NCBI RefSeq assembly: GCF_003594875.1
Contig: NZ_QZEY01000010.1
Location: 62,001-126,000 of the forward strand
Length of the DNA stretch: 64,000 nt
Source of the DNA: Bailinhaonella thermotolerans
GTDB taxonomy: Bacteria; Actinomycetota; Actinomycetes; Streptosporangiales; Streptosporangiaceae
Direction of reading: 5' to 3'
Shown here: positions 8,962 to 17,144 of the stretch, piece after piece
How positions within the stretch are numbered: position 1 is the stretch's first letter
How the letters are laid out: every line of letters begins with the position of its first letter
Position numbers and translations under genes: made by a program
The notes under the pieces: generated by a model
Seen by the model: the letters and a program-made list of their open reading frames with translations, nothing else
The model's database searches: none
Told to the model about the DNA's origin: nothing

Positions 8962-9540
8962 TCAGAGGGAGGAGATGACGCTCTCCGCGACGCCGAGCAG
9001 GGCGGTTCTGTCCTTCTGGATGCGGGCCAGCACGCGCAGGCCGTAGTACGTGCTGAGGAACTGGCGGGCGAGGGTCTCGGCGGTGCGCTCCCCCGAGATC
9101 TCGCCGGAGTCCTGCCCCCGCGCGATGGTCTCGGTCAGCGCCCGTTCCACCGTGCTGAAGTGCCGGCGGACCTCCTCACGGACGGCGTCGTCGGAGTCGG
9201 CCCTCTCGACGGAGGCGTTGATGGAGAAGCATCCGGAGGCGTCGGGGCCGGCCAGATCGGCGTCGAGGGCTTGGACGATCAGGTCCCGCAACCGGTCCTT
9301 GACCGCGCCGGGCCGCTCGAGGAGCGCGATCTGCTCGGCGGTGTAGGTCTCGTAGTAGCGGCGCAGGGCCCGCAGGTACAGCTCGCGCTTGTCGCCGAAG
9401 ACGTTGTACAGGCTCGACTGGCCGAGGCCGGTCGAGGCGGACAGGTCCCGGGTCGAGGTGGCCTCGTACCCCCGCCGCCAGAAGGTCTCCATGGCGGCGG
9501 TGACGACGCTCGTCTCGTCGAACTTCCTGGGCCTGGCCAT
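8962..9540 (-). CDS. TetR/AcrR family repressor
   Basis: A DNA-binding regulator of 192 aa. The N-terminal TetR domain is intact: FDETSVVTAAMETFWRRGYE then TSTRDLSASTGLGQSSLYNV with FGDKRELY, covering residues 7-55. The C-terminal ligand-binding half resembles the TetR_C group seen beside efflux genes. It is divergent from an MFS exporter gene (start 9728). Two copies of a palindromic box lie between them, so it most likely represses the exporter and itself until an inducer binds. The inducer is unknown. Confidence 0.92.
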   Translation of the reverse strand: MARPRKFDETSVVTAAMETFWRRGYEATSTRDLSASTGLGQSSLYNVFGDKRELYLRALRRYYETYTAEQIALLERPGAVKDRLRDLIVQALDADLAGPDASGCFSINASVERADSDDAVREEVRRHFSTVERALTETIARGQDSGEISGERTAETLARQFLSTYYGLRVLARIQKDRTALLGVAESVISSL

Positions 9541-9556
9541 GCCCGCATCCTACGGG

Positions 9557-9577
9557 TTTTGGAGCGATCGCACAAAA
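9557..9577. promoter_or_regulatory. Operator copy 1 for the TetR/MFS divergon
   Basis: The sequence fits TTTTGGAGC-N4-GCTCCAAAA, with a perfect left half and 7 of 9 matches on the right (GCACAAAAA). It lies 16 bases upstream of the TetR start codon and has the same left half as the box at 9634. Function is inferred from location and symmetry. Confidence 0.7.
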
Positions 9578-9633
9578 ATTCGGGTACGGATCATCGTGCC
9601 ACCTCGCCGGGGGACGGGGGGAGGCCGGACCCG

Positions 9634-9655
9634 TTTTGGAGCAACTGCTCTTAAA
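9634..9655. promoter_or_regulatory. Operator copy 2 for the TetR/MFS divergon
   Basis: TTTTGGAGC, spacer AACT, then GCTCTTAAA: the left half is identical to the box at 9557 and GAGC/GCTC is perfectly symmetric. It sits 72 bases before the exporter ATG, where it would overlap or adjoin its promoter. Confidence 0.7.
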
Positions 9656-9727
9656 TGTGCTAGCGTCGCCCTTCCGCTCGTGACCGGACGCGACGCCGGT
9701 CAGCATCCCCGCGTTTGGAGGCGCTCC

Positions 9728-10912
9728 ATGCCCCTTGCCGTCTACATCCTCGGCTTGGGAATCTTCACCCAAGGCACATCGGAGTTCATGCTCTCCGGCC
9801 TGCTCCCCAACCTGGCCGACGACCTGGGCGTCTCCATCTCCGACGCCGGGCTGCTGATCTCGGCGTTCGCCATCGGCATGGTCGTCGGGGCGCCGCTCCT
9901 GGCGTTCGCCACGCTCACCTGGCCCCGCCGTACGGCCCTGGTCGCGCTGCAGGCCGTCTTCATCGCCGCGCACATCGCCGGCGCCCTCGCCCCGGGCTAC
10001 GGGTTCCTGTTCGCCACGCGGGTCGTCAGCGCTCTGGCCTACGCGGGCTTCTGGGGCGTCGCCGTGGCCACCGCCGTCACCCTCGTCCCGGCGAACGCCA
10101 AGGGCAAGGCGGTGGCGGTCGTCGCCAGCGGACTCACCCTCGCCACCATCATCGGCGTCCCCGCGGGCACGGTGCTCAGCCAGTTCGCCGGATGGCGCGC
10201 CGCCTTCTGGGGCGTGGCCGTGCTCACCCTGATCAGCCTCGCCTGCTCGGTGTTCGCCGTCCCGGGCGGCCGGGGGCCGGCGGAGGAGACGCGCACGGCC
10301 CGCGCCGAGCTACGGGCGATGGCCCGGCCGCAGCTCTGGCTCTCGTACGCGGTGACCGCGTTCTCCTTCGGCGCCGTCATCGTCACCTTCAGCTACCTCG
10401 CCGCCCTGCTCACCGACGTCACCGGGCTGACCGAGGGCTGGGTGCCCGTACTGCTGGCACTGTTCGGCGTCGGCGGCCTGCTCGGCATGGTCATCGGCGG
10501 CCGGACCGCGGAGGCGTTCCCGATCCGCACGCTCGCGCTCGGCACCGGCGTCCTCGCCGCGGCCTCCGCGCTGCTCGCCGTACTGGCGGAGAACACCGTC
10601 GTCACCGTGGCCCTGATCTTCGTCCTCGGGATGGCCGGGTACGTCACCAACCCGATCCTGCAGTCCCGGGTCTTCGTCGTCGCGCCCGGCGCGCCGACCT
10701 TGGTCGGGGCCACCAACACCGCGGCCTTCAACGTCGGCAACACGCTCGCGCCGGCCCTCGGCGGCCTGGCCATCGACGCCGGCTTCGGCCTCGCCTCGGT
10801 GGCCTGGGTGGGCGCCGCGCTCGCCGCCGCCGGCCTCCTCGGCACCCTGTGGGCGGGACGCCTCCAGTACGGCACCCGCCCGGCTCACCTTGTGGGGGTA
10901 CGTATGCGATGA
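9728..10912 (+). CDS. Cmx/CmrA-like MFS drug exporter
   Basis: A 12-helix major facilitator superfamily transporter of 394 aa in the cytoplasmic membrane, probably a proton-coupled drug exporter. The opening MPLAVYILGLGIFTQGTSEF and SAFAIGMVVGAPLLA match the Cmx/CmrA chloramphenicol-exporter branch. GVPAGTVLSQFAGWRAAFW is the antiporter motif C region in helix 5. The ATG at 9728 follows GGAGG at 7 bases; in-frame sequence further upstream lacks a good start. It is divergently transcribed from a TetR repressor gene with shared operators. Chloramphenicol is only the best-known substrate of the branch. Confidence 0.9.
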   Translation: MPLAVYILGLGIFTQGTSEFMLSGLLPNLADDLGVSISDAGLLISAFAIGMVVGAPLLAFATLTWPRRTALVALQAVFIAAHIAGALAPGYGFLFATRVVSALAYAGFWGVAVATAVTLVPANAKGKAVAVVASGLTLATIIGVPAGTVLSQFAGWRAAFWGVAVLTLISLACSVFAVPGGRGPAEETRTARAELRAMARPQLWLSYAVTAFSFGAVIVTFSYLAALLTDVTGLTEGWVPVLLALFGVGGLLGMVIGGRTAEAFPIRTLALGTGVLAAASALLAVLAENTVVTVALIFVLGMAGYVTNPILQSRVFVVAPGAPTLVGATNTAAFNVGNTLAPALGGLAIDAGFGLASVAWVGAALAAAGLLGTLWAGRLQYGTRPAHLVGVRMR

Positions 10913-11173
10913 GGGTCCGGTCTTCGCGCCTGTTGTGCGGCCTTAGCGGTGAATGTTGAGGACTGTCCACTATGTGGGGATTCGGGTAGAATGCGGTCGC
11001 TCCACCTCAGGCTGAGGGGCCCGCGACGTCACCGCCAGTGACGGAGCCAGTGGAGCGGCCTGGCGAGTTCCTCCACGCCGGGCGAGCGGGCCCCGTGGAT
11101 CTTTCCCCCTTTTTCCGGACACCTCCCCTGGGCCCGTGTGCTCATCCGACCAGAGATGTCAAAGGAAAGACCC

Positions 11174-11707
11174 GTGGCCCGCTTCGACACCATCTCCGCC
11201 CTCCGCATCACGAAGGCGCTGCTCACCGCCACCGTCGGCGGCTTCGCGCTGCTCGTCGTGTTCGGCAACCTCACCGACTACGGCACGAACTTCGAGTTCG
11301 TCCGGCACGTGCTGGCCATGGACGCGCAGAAGCCCGAGCTCGCCGCGGTCAGCCAGATCAACTACCGCGCCATCCCGTGGACGTGGGCGCACCACGTCGC
11401 CTACATCGGCGTCATCCTCACCGAGGCGGCCATCATGGTGACCTGTCTCGTGTCGGCCTGGCAGCAGCTCAGGGCCGTCGGCCGCGACGACGCCGCCTTC
11501 CATCAGGCCAAGCGATGGGGCGTCATCGGCTGCACGCTCGGCCTGCTGCTGTGGTTCTTCGGCTTTCAGGCCATCGGCGGCGAGTGGTTCGGCATGTGGA
11601 TGAACGGCACCTGGAACGGCATCCCCGACGCGGTACGGCTGTGCACGTACATCGGGATCGTGCTCGTCTTCCTCAGCCTCCGCAACGACACCCGCGAGTC
11701 CGCCTGA
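11174..11707 (+). CDS. DUF2165 small integral membrane protein
   Basis: A 177-aa membrane protein with four predicted helices (about 10-32, 75-97, 114-136 and 152-171) and the DUF2165 hallmarks: FGNLTDYGTNFEFVRHVLAM near the N-terminus, then IPWTWAHHVAYIGV and WFFGFQAIGGEWFGMWM. The family has no assigned function. The GTG at 11174 is chosen because AGGAAAG precedes it by 5 bases; in-frame starts at 11138 and 11156 are possible. It stands alone, followed by a hairpin. Confidence 0.8.
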   Translation: MARFDTISALRITKALLTATVGGFALLVVFGNLTDYGTNFEFVRHVLAMDAQKPELAAVSQINYRAIPWTWAHHVAYIGVILTEAAIMVTCLVSAWQQLRAVGRDDAAFHQAKRWGVIGCTLGLLLWFFGFQAIGGEWFGMWMNGTWNGIPDAVRLCTYIGIVLVFLSLRNDTRESA

Positions 11708-11765
11708 GCGAAGCGGCGGGACACCCATCCCGTCATCGACCACCGAGTCCGCGTGCGGGCTCCGC

Positions 11766-11808
11766 GAACGGCCGGCGCCGGAGACCCCCTCACGGCCGCC
11801 GGCCGTTC
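11766..11808 (+). terminator. Hairpin after DUF2165 gene
   Basis: GAACGGCCGGC (11766-11776) pairs perfectly with GCCGGCCGTTC (11798-11808) across a 21-base loop, about 60 bases after the stop codon. Confidence 0.5.
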
Positions 11809-12000
11809 CCATTCCGGCCGAGAGAGACAGGGCGGCTCCCTCACCAGGGGCGTCCGTGAGTGGCCCGGTGCGACCTCAGGACCGCACCGGGATCGATCAC
11901 GTGAGGGTGAAGACGGTTCCGACGGACCGCTCGGCGAGCGGGGCGGCCACGCGCTCAGGGCGCGCGGACCGGGGTGCCGCGCCCGAGCGCGGCCGGGCCG

Positions 12001-12387
12001 TCAGTCGCAGTAGACGTCGTTGTAGGCCGTCTTGGGGCCGTTGCCGACCTGGCCCATGAAGCTGACGCACTTGCCACGGGCATAGACGCTGGCGGGGCCC
12101 GCGTAGTACGAGAACATACCCGTGTCGGAGTCGCTGCCGCCGCCGGTGGCGTCGATCCACACGCCGATGAACTGCTTGACGCCCGGCTTGTTGGTGTACG
12201 TGGCCGCGCAGTTCTTGCCGGTCGAGGAGTTCCAGTAGACCGCGATGTACCCGCCGCTGATCGGCCAGTTGCCCAGGTGGGTGCCCGAGCAGGGACCCGC
12301 CGCCGCGGCCGGGGCGGACATGGTGGTGGTGAGGAGTCCGGCGCCGAGGACCAGAGATCCGGCGAGGGAGAGAAGCTTACGCTTCAT
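12001..12387 (-). CDS. Small secreted SapA-like protein
   Basis: A 128-aa exported protein. A Sec signal peptide occupies residues 1-30 (MKRKLLSLAGSLVLGAGLL, cleavage after AAAA). The mature domain of about 98 aa has four or more cysteines and the motifs [26 protein letters not shown] and a C-terminal YCD. These resemble spore-associated protein A of Streptomyces (from memory of the family) and match the C-terminal modules of the M23 peptidase at 40804 and the kinase at 50532. The AAGGAGG Shine-Dalgarno sequence is excellent but lies partly in an inverted repeat. The role is unknown; a disulfide-bonded surface or spore-coat protein is likely. It is monocistronic. Confidence 0.8.
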   Translation of the reverse strand: MKRKLLSLAGSLVLGAGLLTTTMSAPAAAAGPCSGTHLGNWPISGGYIAVYWNSSTGKNCAATYTNKPGVKQFIGVWIDATGGGSDSDTGMFSYYAGPASVYARGKCVSFMGQVGNGPKTAYNDVYCD

Positions 12388-12723
12388 GGCAAACCTCCTT
12401 GATCATTAATAAACGATCAAGGACTATACAGTCATAACGATCTTGTATCCGGCGTATCCGCCCTTTCCCGGCTTCTCCCCCAGCAGCTCGCCGGCGCCAC
12501 CCAAGCGGTACGCGGGCCGGCGGGGGGGCTCGCCCACTGGGGCGCACTCGACCGGAGGGGTGTACGGCGACGCGCGGTAGGCGGCGTCGCTCTCGCGCTC
12601 GGCGCACATCCACACCGCTGACGACCTTCGAGCCGCCACTCTTCGTCGGCGCCGGTGGGCGTGGGGGCCGTGGGGGACAATCGTGGACAGGATGTGGCCG
12701 CATCTGCTCCTATCGTCGGGGGT
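12388..12723. other. Divergent intergenic region, 336 bases
   Basis: This region lies between the SapA-like gene (minus) and the NmrA-like gene (plus). It contains the inverted repeat at 12397-12422 and, on the minus strand, a plausible -10 box TATAGT around 12424-12429. I see no small gene; the open frames are shadows. The part near 12500-12660 has no recognisable element. Confidence 0.55.
12397..12422 (-). promoter_or_regulatory. Inverted repeat overlapping the Shine-Dalgarno of the SapA-like gene
   Basis: Perfect 8-base arms CCTTGATC and GATCAAGG surround a 10-base A/T-rich spacer. Read on the minus strand, the second arm ends in AAGG, the start of the AAGGAGG ribosome-binding site 6 bases before the ATG. 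A hairpin here could hide the ribosome-binding site; alternatively the repeat is an operator next to the promoter. Confidence 0.6.
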
Positions 12724-13620
12724 ATGGAGATCGCTGTCACCGCACCGTCCGGCAATGTCGGGCGTTTCCTGGTCGGGCACCTGGTTCGGGCCGGGGTACG
12801 GCCCCGGCTGCTGAGCCGCCATCCCGAGCGCGCCCGCGGCCTCTGGGGGGATCTTGTGGACGCCCGCGAGGTCGATCTGCGCGACCCCTGGGCCGTGATC
12901 GAGGCGACGCGCGAACTCGACGCGTTGTACCTGGTCGTACCACCCGGGGAAGGCGACGACCCGGTCGCGGGGTACGCCGAGGTCGGCGAGATCGTGGCCG
13001 GCGCGGTCGCGCTGAACCGCGTCAGCCGTACCGTCCTGCAGAGCAGCGTGGGCGCGGAACTGCGCCGGGGCGCCGGGGAGATCGACGGCCTGGCCCGGGT
13101 CGAGGAGACGCTGGACCGCCTCGTCGCCGACGACCCGTCCCTCTCGGTCGCCCACCTGCGGGCGGGCTACTTCTTCAGCAACCTCAGGTACGAGCTGGAC
13201 GCCATCCGCGCGGGCTCCGTGGGCGTGCTCCGGGACACCGACGAGCGGTTCCCCTGGGTCGCCCCGGCCGACATCGCGTCGGTGGCCGCCTCCCTGCTGC
13301 TGCGTCCGGACTGGTCGGGCCGCCGCGTGCAGGGCGTGCACGGGCCGCGCGACCTGTCCTGGGACGACGTCATGGCCGTGGTCTCGGAGGTCACCGGCCA
13401 CCAGGTCAAGGCCCACCGCGTCCCCGACGACGACATGCGCGCCGCCCTGGAGGGCGCCGGCCTGCCCCCGGCCCGGGTCGAGGCCATCATGGGCATGTCT
13501 ACGGGCCTGCGCGCCCCCTTCGTCCCCGAGCAGCCGCGAACCCCCGCCACCACCACCGACACCTCCCTGGAGTCCTGGGCCCGCACCGACCTCCGCCCCG
13601 CGCTCCGTCCCGGCGCCTGA
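12724..13620 (+). CDS. NmrA/SDR-type NAD(P)-binding oxidoreductase
   Basis: A cytoplasmic Rossmann-fold protein of 298 aa in the atypical SDR/NmrA family. MEIAVTAPSGNVGRFLVGHL gives the nucleotide-binding GxxGxxG-like turn at residues 7-13, and the loop after strand 2 has RHPERARG. LQSSVGAELRRG replaces the classical catalytic Tyr-x-x-x-Lys, as in NmrA-like redox sensors and quinone reductases. The C-terminal half (VQGVHGPRDLSWDDVMAVVS) matches the substrate side of the family. The ATG at 12724 has only a weak Shine-Dalgarno sequence. Substrate unknown; no operon partner. Confidence 0.82.
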   Translation: MEIAVTAPSGNVGRFLVGHLVRAGVRPRLLSRHPERARGLWGDLVDAREVDLRDPWAVIEATRELDALYLVVPPGEGDDPVAGYAEVGEIVAGAVALNRVSRTVLQSSVGAELRRGAGEIDGLARVEETLDRLVADDPSLSVAHLRAGYFFSNLRYELDAIRAGSVGVLRDTDERFPWVAPADIASVAASLLLRPDWSGRRVQGVHGPRDLSWDDVMAVVSEVTGHQVKAHRVPDDDMRAALEGAGLPPARVEAIMGMSTGLRAPFVPEQPRTPATTTDTSLESWARTDLRPALRPGA

Positions 13621-13817
13621 CGCCCCCCGCGCGGCGGGTTCGGCCGCCTGTGCGGGGAGGCGCCGGGCGATGCCGGAGGTGGCGGGCGGGGGTGGCGGGC
13701 GCCGGGGGCGGCGCGGAAGGCGAAGCCGCCCTCTCCGGGTGCGGCCCGTGTGCCCTTGTGAGCCGGTCGCGAACGCGCTTGCGGTGCGACCAGGCGAGCG
13801 GCTGAAGCGGCGCCGGC

Positions 13818-14537
13818 TCAGCGGGGGCGGCGGCCCTTTCTGGCTCGGGGGGTCTGCGCGCTCCGGCGGGCCGATCCCCCCGGGGCGGGGGTGCGGGGTT
13901 GCTTGCGTGTCTTCTCGGTCTTCGGGGCGGGAGCGCGGCCCCGGGAGCTGTTGGGCGTGCGGCCGCGGACGATGCCGATGAAGTCCTCCACCTGGTCGGT
14001 CGTCGCCTCCGCGGGCCAGGCCAGGGCCACCTGCGACTGGGGCGTGTCCGTGACGGGGCGGTAGGTCAGGTCCTTGCGGTGGTACAGGCGCGCCAGGGAC
14101 TGGGGCACCAGCAGCAGGCCGGCCCCCGCCGCCACCAGCTCGATCGCCTCCGCCGTCGTCTCCGGGCGGGTGAAGGCGGGCAGACCCGGCAGGGTCGTCC
14201 ACCGGAGGGTGTCGTCCATCGGGTGGAGCACCTCGTCGGCGGCGAGATCGGCGACGGTCACCTCGTCGGCGGCGGTCACCAGGTGGTCCTTCGGGACCAC
14301 GACCACGGTGGTCTCGACGTACAGGGGGATCACGCTGAGCCCCTCGCGGTCCACGGGCAACCGCACGAGCCCGGCGTCGGCGCCGCCGCCGCGCAGGCAC
14401 TCCACCGCCTCCGCGGCGGGGACGGGGACCAGGGTGAGCGGCACGCCGGGCACGCGCTCGGCCCAGACGCGGGCCCACTTGGCCGGCGTCACCCCGGGGA
14501 CGTACGCCACCCGGAACTCCCTGTCTGTCACCTCCAC
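13818..14537 (-). CDS. LysR substrate-binding domain protein lacking HTH
   Basis: A 239-aa protein that begins directly in the effector-binding fold of LysR regulators (FRVAYVPGVTPAKW, LRGGGADAGLVRLPVD, VVVPKDHLV, AIELVAAGAGLLLVP). There is no DNA-binding N-terminus. The last 45 residues are a basic, Arg/Lys/Pro-rich tail (PKTEKTRKQPRTPAPG onward) that could bind nucleic acid. It is divergent from the DUF5997 gene with only 48 bases between starts, a pairing I recall from many actinomycetes. It probably acts as a ligand sensor working with the DUF5997 protein; that is inference. Confidence 0.8.
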   Translation of the reverse strand: MEVTDREFRVAYVPGVTPAKWARVWAERVPGVPLTLVPVPAAEAVECLRGGGADAGLVRLPVDREGLSVIPLYVETTVVVVPKDHLVTAADEVTVADLAADEVLHPMDDTLRWTTLPGLPAFTRPETTAEAIELVAAGAGLLLVPQSLARLYHRKDLTYRPVTDTPQSQVALAWPAEATTDQVEDFIGIVRGRTPNSSRGRAPAPKTEKTRKQPRTPAPGGSARRSAQTPRARKGRRPR

Positions 14538-14585
14538 AGCGTACCGATGTCAGGGCAGCGGGCTCCGCGCCATACCCTTGACGCC

Positions 14586-14951
14586 ATGACCAAGCCCAAG
14601 GCCACCCAGACGATGAAGCCCGCGACCGCGGCCAAGAAGCTGGGTGTGCTCCTCTCGGCCACTCCCGCCGAGTTCCAGGAGGGCGTCGTCTCCCGCGACG
14701 AGCTGAACACCCTGCAGGCCGCCCCGCCCGCGTGGCTGACCGACCTGCGGCGCGACGGGCCGCACCCCAAGCAGGTCGCCGCCGTGAAGCTGGGCGTCTC
14801 CATCTCGGGCCTGGCCAGGAGCGGGATCGACGGGCCGCTCACCACCGCCGAGATCGAGGCCATCAAGGCGGAGAACCCCGAGTGGCTGCGGCGCGAGCGG
14901 TCGATCCAGGCCGAGGTGCGCAAGGAGGCCCAGCGCCTCAAGCAGCGCTGA
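14586..14951 (+). CDS. DUF5997 family protein
   Basis: A 121-aa soluble protein matching DUF5997 as remembered: an N-terminal TMKPATAAKKLGVLLSATP, a central LQAAPPAWLTDLRRDGPHPK and a C-terminal helical basic end. The segment PKQVAAVKLGVSISGLARSG looks like a helix-turn-helix recognition unit, which suggests DNA binding. The gene is divergent from the HTH-less LysR-type protein at 13818, and the two may supply sensor and DNA-binding halves. The ATG at 14586 lies 48 bases from the neighbour's start. Confidence 0.82.
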   Translation: MTKPKATQTMKPATAAKKLGVLLSATPAEFQEGVVSRDELNTLQAAPPAWLTDLRRDGPHPKQVAAVKLGVSISGLARSGIDGPLTTAEIEAIKAENPEWLRRERSIQAEVRKEAQRLKQR

Positions 14952-15057
14952 GCGGCACCCCCAGGACCGCGCCTGCGGAGATCCCGGGCAGAACGCGCCC
15001 CGGATCGGGTAGGGCGTCCCCTGTGACCGGCGGTGATCCGGGGAAACGGGGGGATTC

Positions 15058-16422
15058 GTGGGCGGCTGTGACGTGGTCGTGGTGGGGGCCGGATTCGCGG
15101 GGCTCTCGGCGGCGCTGGAGCTGACCGGCCGCGGGCTCCGGGTCGTGGTGGTGGAGGCGCGGGACCGGGTCGGCGGGCGCGTGCTCACCCGGTACCTCCC
15201 CGACGGGACCCAGCTCGACCTGGGCGGGCAGTGGGTGGGGCCCACGCAGCATCGGGTGCTGGAGCTGATCGAGCGGTTCGGGGTGGAGACCTACCCCTCG
15301 CCGGAGTTCGGCCGGGCCGTCATCGACCACGAGGGGCGCCGGCTCGACGAGCCGCCCGCCGAGGTCGTGGCGCTGCGGGCGGAGCTGGACCGGCTGAGCC
15401 GGGAGGTTCCGACGCGGGAGCCGTGGCGGCATCCCCGGGCCGCCGAGTGGGACGCGACGACCCTGGCCTCGTGGCTGGCCGGCCGCGCCGCCACGCCGGC
15501 CGCCGCCCGGTCGGTGGCCCGCGCCACCGCCGGGGCGCTGCTGGCCGCCGACGCCGGCGAGGTCTCCCTGCTGCACACGCTGTTCTACCTGGCCAGCGGC
15601 GACGGCCTGGACAACCTGGCGGCGTACGCCGGAGGGGCGCAGGCCTGCCGGGTCGTCGGCGGGCCCCAGGCGCTGGCCGAGCGCATGGCCGCCGCCCTGC
15701 CCCCGGGGACCGTGCTCCTCAACCGGCCGGTACGGCGCGTCGCGTACTCCGCCGGCTCGGCGCGGGTCTGGGCGGGCGACGAGGTCCACGAGGCGGCCCG
15801 CGCGATCATCGCCATCCCGCCCCTCCTCGCCGGGCGCATCGACTACGACCCGCCGCTGCCGCCGCTCCGCGACGGCCTGACCCAGCGCGTCCCGGCCGGT
15901 CACAGCCTCAAGACCCACGCCGTCTACGCCCGGCCGTTCTGGCGGGACGACGGCCTGTCCGGCATCAGCACCAGCACCGACGGCGTCCTCACCGAGACGG
16001 CCGACAACACCCCGCCCGGCGGGCCCCGCGCCGTCCTGACCTCCTTCGCGTACGGCGTGGACGCCCACCGGCTGCGCGCGATGGACGCCGGAGCGCGCCG
16101 CGCGGCCGTACTGGACCGGCTGGCGGAGCTGTTCGGCGACCGGGCCAGGGACGCGGAGGACTTCGTCGAGTTCGACTGGGCCGCCGAGCCGTGGACGCGG
16201 GGCTGCTTCTCCGGCCACCCCGTCCCCGGGACCTGGACCGGGTACGGCCCGGCCCTCCGCGCCCCGGTCCAGACGCTCCACTGGGCCGGAACCGAGACCG
16301 CGACCCGCTGGAACGGCTACTTCGACGGCGCGATCGAATCCGGCCACCGGGCCGCCGCGGAGGTCGCCGCCGAGATCGGCGGCGAGACCGGCGGCGAGAC
16401 CGCGGGCGGCTCCGGCTCCTGA
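15058..16422 (+). CDS. Flavin-dependent amine oxidase
   Basis: An FAD-dependent oxidoreductase of the monoamine-oxidase family, 454 aa, oxidising amines to imines with O2. The N-terminal dinucleotide fold DVVVVGAGFAGLSAALEL is at residues 4-21, with VEARDRVGGRVLT just after it. The middle region LDLGGQWVGPTQHRVLELI is typical of the group. The C-terminal FAD-contact segment WAGTETATRWNGYFDGAIES lies near residues 418-437. The GTG at 15058 follows a G-rich stretch (GGGGGG) at 5 bases. No signal peptide, so cytosolic. The substrate (putrescine, tyramine, amino acid) is not evident, and no metabolic neighbours help. Confidence 0.9.
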   Translation: MGGCDVVVVGAGFAGLSAALELTGRGLRVVVVEARDRVGGRVLTRYLPDGTQLDLGGQWVGPTQHRVLELIERFGVETYPSPEFGRAVIDHEGRRLDEPPAEVVALRAELDRLSREVPTREPWRHPRAAEWDATTLASWLAGRAATPAAARSVARATAGALLAADAGEVSLLHTLFYLASGDGLDNLAAYAGGAQACRVVGGPQALAERMAAALPPGTVLLNRPVRRVAYSAGSARVWAGDEVHEAARAIIAIPPLLAGRIDYDPPLPPLRDGLTQRVPAGHSLKTHAVYARPFWRDDGLSGISTSTDGVLTETADNTPPGGPRAVLTSFAYGVDAHRLRAMDAGARRAAVLDRLAELFGDRARDAEDFVEFDWAAEPWTRGCFSGHPVPGTWTGYGPALRAPVQTLHWAGTETATRWNGYFDGAIESGHRAAAEVAAEIGGETGGETAGGSGS

Positions 16423-16442
16423 CCGGCCGCGGCACGGCCTCC

Positions 16443-16502
16443 CGCCTACTCGGGCTCGGCCTCCCCCTGCTCGGCCTCCGCCTACTCGGCCTCCGCCTAC
16501 TC
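16443..16502. repeat. 15-bp tandem repeat, about four imperfect units
   Basis: Units of 15 bases resembling CTCCGCCTACTCGGC occur in tandem, two of them exact and two diverged, from just after the amine oxidase stop to the stop of the convergent DUF6010 gene. They code for nothing on the plus strand; the last unit runs into the DUF6010 C-terminus. Confidence 0.7.
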
Positions 16503-16940
16503 GGCCGTAGCCTGCTCCGGGGACGCCACGGCGGGCGGGGCCGGGGCGCGGGCGAGCCGGGCGCGGATCCAGTCGGTGACCGACGGGCCGCCCGCGAAGC
16601 ACCACAGCGCGATCACCGGGTCGCAGATGGCGCAGCCGAAGGAGGAGTGCTCGGCGAAGGGGATGATCGGGCTGCCCTTCAGGTGGTGCATGACGTCCCA
16701 GGCGGTGTGGAGCAGCCAGCCGACGCCGATGAAGGCCCAGCTCTCCAGGCCCCGCCAGGCGACGTAGGTCATGACGACCGGCAGGACGAACTCCCAGGCG
16801 CCGAGCCCGCCCCCGCTCAGGTAGGCGGCGCCCGCGCCGGCGACCAGCACGGCGTTGGCGCGGCGCCGGTGCGGCTCGCGGATCAGGGACAGGAGACAGA
16901 CGGCGATCAGGCCGATCACGATCGGCATGACGATGGACAT
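16497..16940 (-). CDS. DUF6010 family membrane protein
   Basis: A 147-aa integral membrane protein with about four helices, matching DUF6010 as remembered: LIREPHRRRANAVLVAGAGA, GGLGAWEFVLPVVMTYVAW, GWLLHTAWDVMHHLKGSPI and a Cys pair in SSFGCAICDPVIALWCFAGG. The His/Asp cluster (HTAWDVMHH) and cysteines are conserved-looking and might bind a metal or heme; no function is assigned. The start is the ATG at 16940. It converges on the amine oxidase gene across a tandem repeat. Confidence 0.75.
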   Translation of the reverse strand: MSIVMPIVIGLIAVCLLSLIREPHRRRANAVLVAGAGAAYLSGGGLGAWEFVLPVVMTYVAWRGLESWAFIGVGWLLHTAWDVMHHLKGSPIIPFAEHSSFGCAICDPVIALWCFAGGPSVTDWIRARLARAPAPPAVASPEQATAE

Positions 16941-17144
16941 GGGTGCGGAGATCCGTTCTGCGGGCGTGCGGCCGGGACTGCGCGCCCTCGCCATGCCGTA
17001 CGGCGTGGAGCGGGGGCGCGGCGCAAGGCTAGGCCGGGCGGCCACCGGCGTCCCAGGAGCTGGATCGCCAATCTCCGACGGGATCCCGCCAACCGGCGCC
17101 ACCTCGGCGTCCGTGCCCGCCGGGATCGCGCCTACTGTGTGCCC

